Positions 10,621 to 23,000 of a stretch of DNA of 51,224 bases are shown in pieces. Below the pieces are notes generated by a model. That model did no database searches. It was not told the origin of the DNA and was given only the letters and a program-made list of their open reading frames with translations. Both the position numbers and the translations under genes were made by a program. Numbering within the stretch: position 1 is the first letter of the stretch; every line of letters begins with the position of its first letter. The DNA comes from Mnemiopsis leidyi (lineage: Eukaryota > Ctenophora > Tentaculata > Lobata > Bolinopsidae), in assembly GCA_000226015.1 (NCBI GenBank), contig JH153551.1, positions 11,306-62,529 on the forward strand, written 5' to 3'.

Positions 10621-11058
10621 TATTTAATATCAGTTATTAAACGTAAATTCACGTTCCCAAATTCATGCTGAAATAATTGGGATTATTACTTGGCAAGATC
10701 CCGAGGGCGAGCAACTTAGAGTGCCCTTCAAGGCGAACATTTTGGTGTGCCACTTAATTAAGTCCTTCCTGTGCCAAAATACAAAAATTCGACATGGTCA
10801 TAATGATACATCATATGTTTCTTCGTAGGACAAGATGTTACCAGGTTATGCAATCTGTTCCTAGCTCAATCCTGCTACGTATAGACATTCTAGGTCAATA
10901 ATAACAAAATGAAACGGTAACTGAAAACTTTTGATATAAAATTGGTTACATGAAATTCTAACATATAACCGGCACTCGAAAAACAAGTGATATTTTTCCC
11001 AAAACCAAAAGGATTGGGTTGTACTGCCGCGGCAGTGTTTTAGCGTTTCAAAAGAAAT
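10621..11058. other. Intergenic, upstream of the ABHD12-like gene
   Basis: No coding exon was recognised. A short GC-rich palindrome (CTGCCGCGGCAG, near 11024) is the only structured item. Confidence 0.4.
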
Positions 11059-11485
11059 ATAGTAGTAGTAGTAGTAGTAAGAATCTTTAAAAGTACGAAA
11101 TGTCTCTTTACAAGAGCATCCTAGGTACTTTATAAATATCAGAACAAGAAAAAAAAGATATGAAAGCGCTTTCTATTCATCTTCTAACTTTTTCCATTCA
11201 ATCCTATCTAAGGCCAAATATCTAAGGTCTTCAAAGTCAGTAATATTCCTAAGTGGTATGCCAAGATCTCTACGTCTCAAATCGTTTCTTAATATATCTA
11301 ATAAGTTTAAAGGAGGTCTTCCCCTTCTTCCAACCATAAAATTTTCAGCATTAATAGCAAATAACATGGAAAGATATGCAGGAGAGTCCTCTTGATCTCT
11401 TAGGATATGTCCGAGCATTCTACCAACGGAACTTTGATACTCTAACAGATAACGGTATAACGTTACAACGAGCATACAATGTGTA
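11059..11485 (-). mobile_element. 5'-truncated LINE retrotransposon 3' end, copy 1 (runs into N gap)
   Basis: On the minus strand this encodes the C-terminal end of a non-LTR reverse-transcriptase protein: an R-x-x-G-H-I-L-R segment, then GRRGRPPLNLLDILRNDLRRR and LALDRIEWKKLEDE followed by TAG. The element ends in an (ACT)n microsatellite tail (AGT repeats at 11060-11078), a common LINE 3' tail. A one-base insertion near 11416 puts a stop before the GHILR segment, so this copy is dead. Its 5' side enters the gap. Confidence 0.85.
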
Positions 11486-11833
11486 NNNNNNNNNNNNNNN
11501 NNNNNNNNNNNNNNNNNNNNNNNNNNNNNNNNNNNNNNNNNNNNNNNNNNNNNNNNNNNNNNNNNNNNNNNNNNNNNNNNNNNNNNNNNNNNNNNNNNNN
11601 NNNNNNNNNNNNNNNNNNNNNNNNNNNNNNNNNNNNNNNNNNNNNNNNNNNNNNNNNNNNNNNNNNNNNNNNNNNNNNNNNNNNNNNNNNNNNNNNNNNN
11701 NNNNNNNNNNNNNNNNNNNNNNNNNNNNNNNNNNNNNNNNNNNNNNNNNNNNNNNNNNNNNNNNNNNNNNNNNNNNNNNNNNNNNNNNNNNNNNNNNNNN
11801 NNNNNNNNNNNNNNNNNNNNNNNNNNNNNNNNN
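11486..11833. other. Assembly gap (348 N)
   Basis: The run of N lies exactly between two near-identical LINE copies, as expected where an assembler could not resolve a repeat. Its true length is unknown. Confidence 0.99.
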
Positions 11834-12440
11834 GTAAATATAGTAGTAGTAGTAGTAGTAAGAATCTTTAAAAGTATGTAAATAACTCTTTACAAGAGCA
11901 TCCTAGGTATTTATAGATATCAAGAACACGAAAAAAAGAATAAGAAAGCGCTTTCTATTCATCTTCTAACTTTTTCCATTCAATCCTATCTAAGGCCAAA
12001 TATCTAAGGTCTTCAAAGTCAGTAATATTCCTAAGTGGTATGCCAAGATCTCTACGTCTCAAATCGTTTCTTAATATATCTAATAAGTTTAAAGGAGGTC
12101 TTCCCCTTCTTCCAACCATAAAATTGTCAGCATTAATAGCAAATAATATGGAAAGATATGCAGGAGAGTCCTCTTGACCTCTTAGGATATGTTCAAGCAT
12201 TCTCCAACGAAACTTTAATACTCTTACAGATAACGGTATAACATTACAACGAGCATACAATGTGTCATTGTAAATAAATCCTGTAGGCCACCTGATGTTA
12301 AGGATACTGTGAAGGTGTTAACGATGAGCTATATCAAGTTCGTTTAAAGAAGCTTGCGGTGCAGCCCAGGAGTTGCAGTTGTATAGTAAAATTGATACTA
12401 CTTGTGCTTCGTAGATTTTTATCTTCATATGAAGAGAGAT
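11834..12440 (-). mobile_element. LINE retrotransposon 3' end, copy 2
   Basis: It has the same C-terminal region as copy 1, with the same (ACT)n tail at 11842-11860, but extends further 5'. Upstream codons on the minus strand give VVSILLYNCNSW, then an in-frame TAA, then HLHSILNIRWPTGF and YNDTLYARCNVIPL, matching the usual region between the reverse transcriptase and the C-terminal end of LINE ORF2 proteins. The internal stop shows it is inactive. It differs from copy 1 by only a few per cent. Confidence 0.85.
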
Positions 12441-12990
12441 CTAGCTCTTCATCCATATAAGTAAGTAATATTTATGACATTACATCATCACATATATGTA
12501 ATCAAAATAACAAAACACTTAATGGAATAAAGAGGAAAATAAACCCTTCCCGTCTACATTAAAATAGGAGAGTAAGAGAATAGAACAACATTAAAAACTC
12601 GAATTCGCGAAAATTCTAAAAGTTTTAAAAACGTTAGCTAAACATTCCAATACAACTGAAATTAATAAAGCAATTTTTGCCACAAATTGATGGGACAAAA
12701 GATATTCATTATGTCTTTCTTTGTTACTAACATAACTTGGCCCTTCGATTAAAATTATTTTTATTACTTCATTGGACACATTCCAAAAATTAAAAATATT
12801 TACTACATTTTAAGGATCATGTATTTCTCAAAACTTTCTAAACTAATTTTAAAGCTTAAACCAGTTGTAGAATTCGTTACTTCTTAAAAGAGCCTGTTTC
12901 AGAATGGAATAACTCGTTCTGAAATAAAAGAACACTGAAGATTCTTTATTTTAGTAGCACTCTTACTTGCAAAGCCAACATAGCCCTGCA
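12441..12990. other. AT-rich intergenic, nothing recognised
   Basis: There are short open frames without family features. One minus-strand frame (12591-12779) shares the string IILIEGP with another at 14153-14374, hinting at a shared repeat family that I cannot name. Confidence 0.35.
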
Positions 12991-13008
12991 CTGTGGATCG
13001 CGCCGCAC

Positions 13009-13810
13009 GCACCCTATCGTACCGCCTTATTTGACGAGATGATATCCGTCTAACGCTCGCGAGGAGAGCAGAAAACTGCGAGCCGCGCGCGGGTCGGGTA
13101 ACACCTCGACAAGCGTTCGTCCTAATTTTGCGCTAAACTCACACAGCGATATACGTGAAAGGCAACACTTTTAAAACATTTATTGGATGACACACGATTG
13201 CGACCTCAACGGGCGATGCGCGTCTAGAATTTCTGGCCTGGTCGCCAGGCCAGAAATGCGTGACAGCGCGTGATGGCCGCGACAGTAGGTTATCAACCTA
13301 CAATTGGATGACACACGATTGCGACCTCAACGGGCGATGCGCGTCTAGAATTTCTTCATTCATTCATTCATTCATTCATCCATTCATTCATTCATGTCGC
13401 CAGGCCAGAAATGCGTGACAGCGCGTGATGGCCGCGACAGTAGGTTATCAACCTACAATTGCGACCAGAACGCTGCAAAACAAACGCTGAGGTCTCCAGC
13501 TCAGACAACCCCAGAGGCCGCCTGGGTTTTATTGCTCATGCTGATTACACGCTCTAACGAGAGCCTAGCCTGGCTTGTAGGTTGATAACCTACTGTCGCG
13601 GCCATCACGCGCTGTCACGCATTTCTGGCCTGGCGAAGAAATTCTAGACGCGCATCGCCCGTTGAAGCCTGGCCTTTTCGTGCACGCCTCCAAAGGCTTA
13701 TTGACGAGATGATATCCGTCTTACGTTCTGACGCCATGAGAGCAGCAAGCTGCGATCCGCGAGCCGCGCGCCGCGCGAGTGGGGTAACACATCGACAAGA
13801 GGCGCATGTA
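13009..13810. mobile_element. Non-autonomous foldback element with flanking direct repeats
   Basis: A GC-rich island interrupts AT-rich DNA. The inverted-repeat arms 13331-13356 plus 13396-13458 and 13575-13665 match as reverse complements. The left arm is split by an (ATTC)n microsatellite at 13356-13395. A second copy of the left arm lies at about 13183-13303 and includes its own hairpin (13240-13266). The whole is bracketed by direct repeats of about 100 bp (13025-13115 and 13696-13800, sharing GACGAGATGATATCCGTC and GGGTAACAC). It encodes nothing recognisable. Confidence 0.75.
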
Positions 13811-13865
13811 TATTTAGCTGCATAGCGGCCGCGCGCAAAGCGAATGTGATCTGAAAGTATTTGGT

Positions 13866-14128
13866 TCGTACTTGCCTATGTCGTACTTGCCTACGGGGCG
13901 GCAGCTTTGCTTCGCGCGCGGGGGCTGCCGCTTCGCGGCAGCAGGTCAGGCAATGTCTAACAATGTCTTACCAAATGCTCACCTGGTGTTTGGCGGCACG
14001 TGCGTAAAAGTTGCTACACGTTGCATAGCCCTGCTGCCGCGAAGCGGCAGCCTCCGGCGCCTGCGAAGCGCGCGGCCACGCTCCCCCCCCCACGTGAGAC
14101 AACGTAAAAGGGCTCTGCTTAATAAATA
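13866..14128. mobile_element. GC-rich palindromic element
   Basis: Two hairpins that are inverted copies of each other (GCTGCCGC-TTC-GCGGCAGC near 13923 and its reverse complement near 14036) sit inside larger inverted arms (about 13897-13945 and 14032-14078). The right end, read on the minus strand, begins CAGAGCCCTTTTACG, nearly the same as one end of the short insert at 14418-14489, so these are probably related elements. There is no coding capacity. Confidence 0.6.
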
Positions 14129-14267
14129 TTATTACTCCATGTACACCTATACTCAGGTTTGAATAGCTATACAGGCTCGATCTACTTCTATTATTCCTTG
14201 AGGTTCTATTAAATATGGAGCTGGACCTTCTATCAATATTATAGAAGTTAAAAAGATACAGCTTTTA

Positions 14268-14350
14268 TTTGCTCTAACCAAAGCCCTTTCGCGCGCGCCA
14301 CCGTGCAGCAACCGCGACCGCGCGGCCTGCGTAAGCACCTGGTTAGATAA
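14268..14350. mobile_element. Short GC-rich insert, copy 1
   Basis: It begins TTGCTCTAACCAAAGCCC and ends GCGTAAGCACCTGGTTAG, like the insert at 14418-14489. The ends carry a short inverted repeat (TAACCA / TGGTTA). Flanking duplication is not clear. Confidence 0.5.
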
Positions 14351-14375
14351 AGTTTTTATGTTAATGGTGACCATT

Positions 14376-16530
14376 CGATCTGGCCAAGTGGAGTCCTCCA
14401 GGGTAGTGTACTGGGTCTTGCTCTAACCAGAGCCCTTTTGCGTGCGTCGCTATCAAAGCGTAGCGTGCGTAAGCACCTGCTTAGGTGATTACTGGGTCAT
14501 CTGTTCAATGATGAACGATTGAACGACCTGGAAGAAGTTGTTTAAGCTGTTAGAGTGAGTTTTTTGTTGTTGAATGTCATGTTGATATCCGAGTTTTAAA
14601 CCAAATTAGCTGTTTTGAATATTTTGCTTCGCTGCAGGCTGACTTGTTACGCATTATTGAATTAGCCAACCGAAATAACATGGAGCTCCATGAGCGGATT
14701 TTTAAGCTATTAAACCATCTGCACAACCGAAAAATCTCTCCAGTGGACTCTCTTTAAATAAATAAGTGACATTTCTAGGCTTTCTAACTTAGGCACCTAC
14801 GTATTATTTGCAGACGACACAAACACTTTGAGGAGGGAAAAACAGCCCAAGAAGCTTATGAAAAAGGAAACAATCTTCTTAATTCCATTTAATTCTTGTA
14901 TCTATATGAATTTACCCTAAATTGTGAATATTTGAATACGAAATTAGCGTTCACCTTAATGAAATCCAAAACTAACTATATTAACACCATGAATAACTAT
15001 AAGTATTGTTCTTTAGGTGGAGATCAACTGCACAATCAATTTCTATGCTAATTTGGTAGCTATGAATCATGCATCCCAAAAATACTCCTTCTCATTTAAC
15101 TGAATCTCCAACCCATTCTGCATGATCATATGCTTGTATTATCGAATCACAAAATGGTGTCTAACGTTTTGGTGTGCTCAAACGCGAAAAGTAAGAGCAC
15201 TCCTTTGCCCCGTTAGCTACCACCCAGAATGAGGTGCAGCTGAATCTCCAGGGCTTCTCAACTATCTGAACTTTGACTTGGTCAAGATTTTCGTGTTGCT
15301 TTGTGATGAATGGCAAGAAACTTAAATTTATTGTTCTATTGTCTTTCTATGAAAAACCCCTCTCTACAAGGTGTCGGCAGAGGACACACTCTATCGTGTT
15401 AAACATGTGAGGGATTTCGGGGTTAACTGAGTTGGTCTAGACATATCATCAACATGGCCACCAAGGCCAGAAGTATACTGTCATGGGTATTCACTGAATA
15501 CTATTCAGTATGTTTAAGACCCGTGATAGTAATGTCACGATAACCCAATACAAGTCTTTGCTGAGAAGCTTGTAAGAGTACTGTTGATGATCTACTAGGA
15601 AAGGCTGGTCCATCTTATCTTAAAGTGATGTCGTTACGGCAGAGGAGGGAAAGGTACGCCATTTTGATGATGTGGAAAATCCAACATTCAGCTGCATTCA
15701 GACCTAAGCAAAGTCTGGGCCCTCGACTGGATGGCCACTGTGAATAGAAAGGGGCACGGAAGGCCCCCGACAGATAAGATCTAACCTGGCCTGGGGGCGG
15801 CCTGGCAGAGGTGGCATTTCCATCTTCAGTTTTTCTTCTTGTCCTTCCTGTGTCGATCTTTCTTTACCTTGTACCTCAGCTTAACTACCTCCTCTAGAGA
15901 TGATTCTAAAGCATTCGCCTTAAGACTCATTTTTCTAGGATATTCCCAACAGGTTTTGGGTATTGCACCAGACGACACATGCTAGTATTTTGAAGTGACG
16001 CCAGAAACACCCAATCTCCAGTCCCACCCTGATTTTTGTTTGACATTCTTGCTTCGGTAACTTTTTCCTCAGTCAAGGTTTCTATCCTCTTAACTTGCCA
16101 GCCTTTTTTCCATCTTGACCTAGTTCCTCGTTTTTCAGCCTCCTTTAGTCATTCACCCATCATTGTGGGGTTGCAACCAAACTGTAGTCAAGCCACATAC
16201 TGCAAAGAAAACGCAGACTTGACTAAAGCTGGCCTAAGGGCAGCCTGACAGTGTCGGTTGAGGTGACTTCTTTTTCCCGTCGAACTTTATCCTTTCTTTC
16301 TGTTAGGACTCCATCCAGCATCCTTCTACTCCTTTCCAATTGCCATCCTGTCCATCAATTCTCTGCTTATACTTTCACGACAAAGTTGGAGCTTGCACCT
16401 GACCAGAAGCAGATGGACCTAAGTTTGAAGGAAGTTTTAGTTGGAGCAGGCTCGTCTACGGTCTACTACGCTTCCTACCATTGCCATCAGCCCAGAGGGA
16501 AGGCCCCCCATTTGACCCTTCCTTTAAAGT
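14376..16530 (+). mobile_element. Decayed LINE reverse transcriptase, plus strand
   Basis: Recognisable pieces lie in order. At 14389-14416 there is the GVLQGSVLG motif of the RT palm. At 14799-14815 is YVLFADDT, the catalytic F/YADD box. Near 15610-15680 the codons give LRQRRERYAILMMWKIQH, the post-RT R-R-x-R-Y region of many LINEs. Frames are broken by many stops and indels, so it is a pseudogene. The 15780-16530 part is probably its 3' end: two related phrases (CTGGCCTGGGGGCGGCCTGG and CTGGCCTAAGGGCAGCCTGA) recur. Exact ends are uncertain. Confidence 0.7.
14418..14489. mobile_element. 72 bp insert flanked by a 9 bp direct repeat
   Basis: TACTGGGTC occurs at 14409-14417 and again at 14490-14498, exactly flanking this segment. 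Without the insert and one repeat copy, the surrounding LINE codons read on from VLG into HLF as in related reverse transcriptases. The insert begins TTGCTCTAACCAGAGCCC and ends AGCACCTGCTTAGGTGAT. Its size and flanks fit a very short non-autonomous DNA transposon. Confidence 0.7.
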
Positions 16531-17030
16531 TACTATATTCCTATAATATTGTTACCTATATTTTGTATATTTTTACGGTTTTATCCTGCTAGCTCGTGTC
16601 TAGGTGACTCTGCTATGGCCCCACAGCTCTGTAGGTATAAGTGTATTTATATATATATATATACTACCACACCAGTATTATATAGTCACAGAATGCAAAG
16701 TGGGCCTCTAGTCAAAATGATACAAGGCTGGTTTTTATGCATCTAAACTATCTAATTCAATTTCCTTGTGAAATGTTATGTTAAAATTCTGGTCAGTCTA
16801 GTCTTTTCTTCTTGCTCAAAGCTGATTGCATATCTTCCTTGAAGCACCCAGTATCACAAGAGCGGCCTTCTTATTTTAAGAATACTTAAATAATTAATTG
16901 ATAATTACTTTAAGGATACTTGAAATAATGAATAATTTGATATTTTGATTGTGATGCAAAACTTCTAATTCTAATTCTAATTCTTACTGGTTTTTGATAG
17001 TCAATGTTTAAGAGAATACACTACAACATT
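16531..17030. other. Intergenic, upstream of the SH3 gene
   Basis: An (AT)n tract lies near 16648-16663. No exon was seen. This is the likely 5' flank of the gene starting at 17055. Confidence 0.4.
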
Positions 17031-17048
17031 ATGTCAGAGGACAATTAG
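17031..17048 (+). other. Upstream ORF of the SH3 gene
   Basis: ATG TCA GAG GAC AAT TAG is a five-codon frame ending six bases before the presumed start codon at 17055. If it lies in the mRNA it could lower translation of the main frame. Confidence 0.4.
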
Positions 17049-17054
17049 AACATC

Positions 17055-20000
17055 ATGAAAGCAGGTGGAGGAGAGGAGCAAACAACTATCCAGGAAGTGT
17101 CTGAACAAGAGGTACTTATGTTTCTACTGTTTTCACTTTTTGATTTGCGCTACTAAGTTAGATTTCATCATGCCAAATCAGAATAATAAAGTTTTTATGA
17201 TGACTAAATATTCATTAAGTGTAAATCAAAAATGAAATGTTCAATAGATAGAGGTTAATGTTCAATGGTGCAATATGCACCAGGTTTATGGTGATTCAAC
17301 TTGCTGGCATCCCAGGATAATGTTTAGATTCAACCTGATCGTATCAGAAAGTTACATTGCTGTTGAGTTGAAAGTCGTCTATTTCAGTAGATTTAAGTAG
17401 CTTTACTAGGTAATTAGTCAAGATAATTTTCGATAAAATAAGAAAAGAACAGGCCCATTTTCACATATGAGCACATACCTAGTTGACCCATTTCAAAATT
17501 CATACATATTAATTTGTGGTTAAAATGTATTAATTGCTACACAGTACTCACAAATAACATGACAGAACTACAGCATTCATCATTAAATTAAATCAATCAA
17601 TTTTGCATCTATTTGAACCGAAACGATTTTAGATTCTACAGAAAGCGATGTATTAAATATGGCCTTCTTTGAAACATTGATGATAAAAAGAAGGCTGAAT
17701 GTTGTGATAATCATTTTGTTGATCTTTTTCTACGTTATCTATTTATCAGTCTTAGCTATAGTGTACTAGTTTGTTTTAAGCCTTGTTAATTTCAGATTTA
17801 TTTGCTAGTTGCTGGTTATATTGAGTTAAAAAGCCATATATTTAAAACGGCTACTGTCACAGCACACCTCGGATCTAAAGCTCTGTGTGTTTATCAAGTA
17901 GGATATTATCAATCTCTTGAAGCTCCCCAGAGGTATCCCTAAAACCACCATCGAAGTTTCCTTCAATCCTGACAGCAGATCGAACATCAGGAAGGTTATG
18001 TAAGCACAGTCTCTTGACTGACAAATCTGTGTAAGCTCGGTAGTAGACACATCCCCTACCAAGGTCCTTCACCAATATCCAGGAGGTTAGAGATACACGG
18101 TTCTCTGGTCCAGTCTCGACAATGCCATATGGGATATCTGCTGCATTCATGTGGTGAAATACTTGGACTATAGCCTCGTCAGTGGTGGCAGGTTTTGGGG
18201 CCAGCGAGAGGAGTGTAGCAGCTTTGATGAAGCGAGAGGGAGACGTGTAGTCTCCGGGAAGTCCAAGGAGACCAGACCCGGTCCATTGTTGAGATAGAGT
18301 GTAGGTGTCCCCCAGGGACGAGTACTGGAACCCTTCTCTACCCTTGTCGTTCCTCTGAAAGTGAGGGTAGCTCCTGAGGTTGGTCATATGCCAAGGGTAG
18401 GGTGGAGAGTTGGTTAGCACTCCCACTGTGTTGTCGTACCATTTTACTCCCTCTCCTTTTGTGTGTTCCAATACCAGCCCTGCTCCTGTCTTGTCAATTA
18501 TATTAAAGTGTATCGGTGGCACCATATTCAGGTCTGTTCCTCCCCAGATTGCAGGAAACTTGCCGCTCTCCAAATCCTCCTTTACTTGTTCGACATTCTC
18601 GTACTTTGCTAGAATATAAGCACCAATCTTGGTGTGAGGAATAGCACTGTCACAAGCTGCACCCGTAATATCGGTTGGATCCAAGTATTCTTCATAGCCT
18701 TTAAACCAGAGAATACTCACAGACACACCCGCCTCGTTCACACCATCAGCGAGGGAGTTGGCCCATTTCCCAGCAAACACATTCCAATTACTTATCGTCT
18801 TGAAACGATTTGTAAAAGTGACTGGGTTGCCATGACAGTTTGGTGGCAAGGGAGCTTGGTGGACGGTACCGGCCGGCTCACTGACCAGATGGGAGTTGAG
18901 AGGGAGACTGAACTCCATGCTTCGTCCCACCACCACACCACCGTCTAGAGACTTGACCCGGATTTCTTGACAACAGTCCGCTAGAGTGAGCAGTATGGCT
19001 ATGAGAGCGTGTCTTGTCATACTTCAAGGTGCTGGCCTTTCTTTATCTTATCTGCAGTATATTATACCTGTGAATGAGCGATATCATTGTCAAACAAGTA
19101 CTGGAACATCAAATGGCATTTGTTTTCAGTTCAAGTGACACATTATGAATGAACGGTTAATTATATAAGAAAAGGGGAGAACCTTTGCCTTAAGTGTAAA
19201 AATCTATTCACATATTTATTAACAATGCTGATGCGAGTTGTGACAAAATATATTATCTCGAACGCGTATTTCCTAAGTGCAATAACGTTTTAACGAGATG
19301 ATGAACAGCAACTACAACAACGTGAAAACAGTTATACAGAAATATTACATTTCGTGAAATGATCAAATTAGGACCCTGCGGGTCTTATCAAACAATAATA
19401 TTACTCGAGCTACCGTTGCATTTCTTCTTCAGTAAATTCGCGGTACTAGCGAAATGGATAAGCCGATTGATGTTACACAAATACTTGCTTATAAAATCAG
19501 TAAATCTGGGTTGATTTACACACTTAGCAGACTACTTTTAGACATTCAAACTTAACACAAAGTTCTAATGAAATTGCCACGAGAAATGGTAAATACAAAT
19601 CATAACCGACGAGCAAAAATGGAAAGAGATTACAAAAAATCTTGTCGTGAAATCTGAAACGCCCATAATGTGTCCCGAAATAATGGACCAGGGCCAGGGG
19701 GAATTAATTTGATCAACAATGCAAGTTGTCGTCCTAAAATTGAATTCCGAATTCGGAAAGGCCAGTGGTTCTCCAGAGGCCCTCCAGAGGCCTAAATTTG
19801 CTGCCCTCTGCGCCTCCATGATTCTTGTCATTGATGTACACAAGATTTATTAATCAGATTTTCCTTATTTGTAGTATTGTACACATAGTTTATCTAAAGT
19901 TATAAACAGTATCAATGCGAAGTTATGTGGTTCTACAACTCGAGATATAGCATTGGTGTTTCATCTTAACATCACGTGCCCAACTCTCACGTTCCCTCAA

Positions 20001-23000
20001 AAGTTCCTATATTAATAATATATCGCATTTAAATTATAACAATATCTTTACGTTGAATAGGCGTTCTACATATTCTCTTTATTTAAAGTTAGGCTAGTCG
20101 AATAGATATCCATCTGATTTAACAGAAGTCATATCATAAATCAACCTGAAGGTTTACCCATCATCCCCGTTATTATAACTTTTCAAGGTTCCCATTCTCA
20201 CAGTACCTCAAATTAAGGTTAGCAATAAAGGTCCTTGATCTACTCCTATAGGAACACCAATAAGTAAGCGGAGAATTTGATAAATTTAGCACCTCCAATA
20301 ACTTTCTATATTGTTTTTATTTTCCAATAGAAAGGGTTTTTTGGGGAGTAAAGGAAGGTCGATGTTCAAGGAACTGCAACATACATATGTACCAGGTTTA
20401 TCCTGACATCTCATGTAAGGGAATAGATTGAACAAGCGTCAGAATGTTGGATTGATTTACATTTTCTCTTTATTGCTTGCCAGATGTCGACATAAACTAT
20501 TTCCCAGGAGGAGGATGAATACTTCGTCCTTAACAGCGACTTTGTGGCGCAATCACCGAACCAGATAACGTGTCTCCAGGACGACAAGGTAAAGATATTA
20601 TCTCTATCTCTCATCTGAGGATCTGTTTCTGGATGTTATGTATTTATATTTAATTAACAAATAATGACAGATTTACAATTCACTTGACAGTTAGAAATAC
20701 TCACATTGTTTACACCTTCGAATTGTGTAAAAATTTTCCTTATTGTTACAGGGGGTTATGTAACGTGAATTCCGGCCCTAATGGCAAGATACGGGAAAAT
20801 ATCACATGTATGCTGCTGTGTGAAATATGTGTTGCTGTGTGACATGTATGCTGCTGTGTGACAAGTGTGGTGTGACGAAAGTGCGGAGAGAGAGTGTGTT
20901 TTGTGGTGTACAAGTTTAAGACGTTGTGAAAGTAAAATAAGTTTTACAACTACGCTCGTGGTGTATGGACGGTAAATCACCATCGGGCGGTCATGCAAAT
21001 CATACATCTATCTGGTTACTATGTCACCCAACCTTTCATTTTTTGTTCACAATTCATCCTCCTAACCAACTGCAAGTATCTTCTAGTCGCACAAATCGCA
21101 GTACAGTAGTGTTTACTCTTTGTTACCGACACAATGTTCACCTTTCTCCCTTTATCCATACTAAAATAAGAGTCTGGTAAATCCTATATTGTTGACGATA
21201 ACTTCCAGGTGAAGCTAATAAAGAAGGTGAATGACAGCTGGTGGCTGATACAAACTACACTTGGTGCTAAAGGACAAGTTCCCGCCAAGCAACTCGACTT
21301 TTATTTTGAATCAGGTTTTTCTAACACTTCTTGTTGGGTTGAAAGTTGTTTATTCATTTTTTCTTCATTGTGTCACTCACTTAGTTACTAAACTAGTGGA
21401 CGATCAAGTTTTAAGTTCCATGTTTGTGCATTAGAAATGTTGAGACTGACCAGTGACCAGGCCGATTGTCTGTATCATTGATGTTTTGTGACTTCTCGCA
21501 TCGATTGAAAAGTACTGTGTTGTCACATTTGAATCACAAGGAAATTTAATACACCGATGCAAAAGTATATATACTACTTCTGCACTTAAGATCTGGATAT
21601 GTGCCTAGCCTGGCGAACTTAGTGGAAATCCTTGCTGTACGGCATGTTAAACAAGAAATGGAAGCTAAGGGGTTCCGTGCAGACCAATCTTTAGTGCAAC
21701 CTTAACATTACCGAGCAAATAATAGATTACACCTGTCCCTCCTTACAGCTTGGAAACTAAGAAGTAGGACTAAGGAGAGTATTTAAGTGTGCTTGTTTGT
21801 GACCCAAGCTACCCTTCAACCCGGTGCCACTACTCAAATACATAAAATTTGAAATGCGCGCCAGACGCGCTTTTTGAATGCTGACACTACCAAATTTACG
21901 ACTGTTTTGAATCAAAAGCAATCAATGCGTACGGTCACATTGACCGGCGCGCGCTTTTTTGCGCGGCTTTTGTTGTCCAGTTGAGTCTTTCTATTCATGA
22001 TAACTGTATTGACCTGAGATCACCTGAAATTATTGCTAGATAAAGTTCACGTCTGAACCTAGAGCAAACTACGAATACGGTTTTGGTCCCTTTGTCAAAT
22101 GTTATAATCATGGAAATATTTTCGTAGAAAAGCAACCTGGACCATCTACTGAGGGCTTCAAGAGAACCGCATCAAAGATATTTCATCGAACTAATTCAAT
22201 CAAAGGTGAGAAGTTGACATTTTCCGAACGAAGATAAACTATTAACCTCTTGTGTATTGTCCGTATTGGTTTCTCGCCCCTCTTCATTTTTCTATAATTA
22301 ATGAAAACTTAAACTAGGTTTCAGTTATTTTCAAGTTTCTTTGCCTTTGTTATGTCCTTATACTGGCTACAGAAATAGACGTACAATTAATCGGCCTACT
22401 TCAGGACTAAAAGTTTCTACTGCGGCGATAAAAAGCTCTACAAGCAAGCTAAAGGGTCAGTTCACTCCGAAGAGGAAAACGAGCAAGCTCGGGACAGACT
22501 CCCAGCCTAACATTCCAACAGATGAAGATAAATCAAGGGGCTGGGGATTTGTCAAGAACAAGTTTCTTACCGACAGCAGGAAGAAAGGAACACCAGGAAA
22601 ATCTGAGTACGTTTTATAAAACTTTTCATTAAATTCGACTTATAGATACAACTATTATAGTTTCGCATGCAATCCATGCGACTTTCCGTGACCTCCCTTT
22701 AACACGCAGTCAAACAAGCAACAAGACAGTAGAGAAGACAGATGATAGGCCAGTAGTTCTGGACGTAAAAGTCGTGAACAGTACACCCAACAAGCCCCCT
22801 CGGCGAAACAAGCGGGCTTCCGCCGACAGTCACGCCACACAAGGAAGCCTAGCAACGGTGCCAAGTCCTGCTATTTCAGGACGTTCAGCGCAGCCGCCAA
22901 CCAGATCTAAGTTGGTTAGCAAGAAGGGAGCTAATGAAAACGGTTTGTTTATCATATTAATAGCATTATCGTGACTTAGATTTGAATGTTAATGGAATGT

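Larger units (their letters stand above)
17112..20507 (+). other. Intron 1 of the SH3 gene, host of the Ntn hydrolase
   Basis: The donor is GAG|GTACTT and the acceptor TATTTCCCAG|GAG, both phase 0. The only gene seen inside is the minus-strand hydrolase at 17875-19020. The remaining parts, 17112-17870 and 19075-20500, are AT-rich and show no coding exon. Confidence 0.65.

Noticed and set aside
11376..11871. Open frames running through the N gap
   Set aside because: Artefacts of translating N.
14153..14374. Minus-strand frame containing IILIEGPAPYLIEPQG, first thought to be organellar
   Set aside because: I could not match it to a mitochondrial protein, and it lies between short mobile elements. 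Left unnamed.
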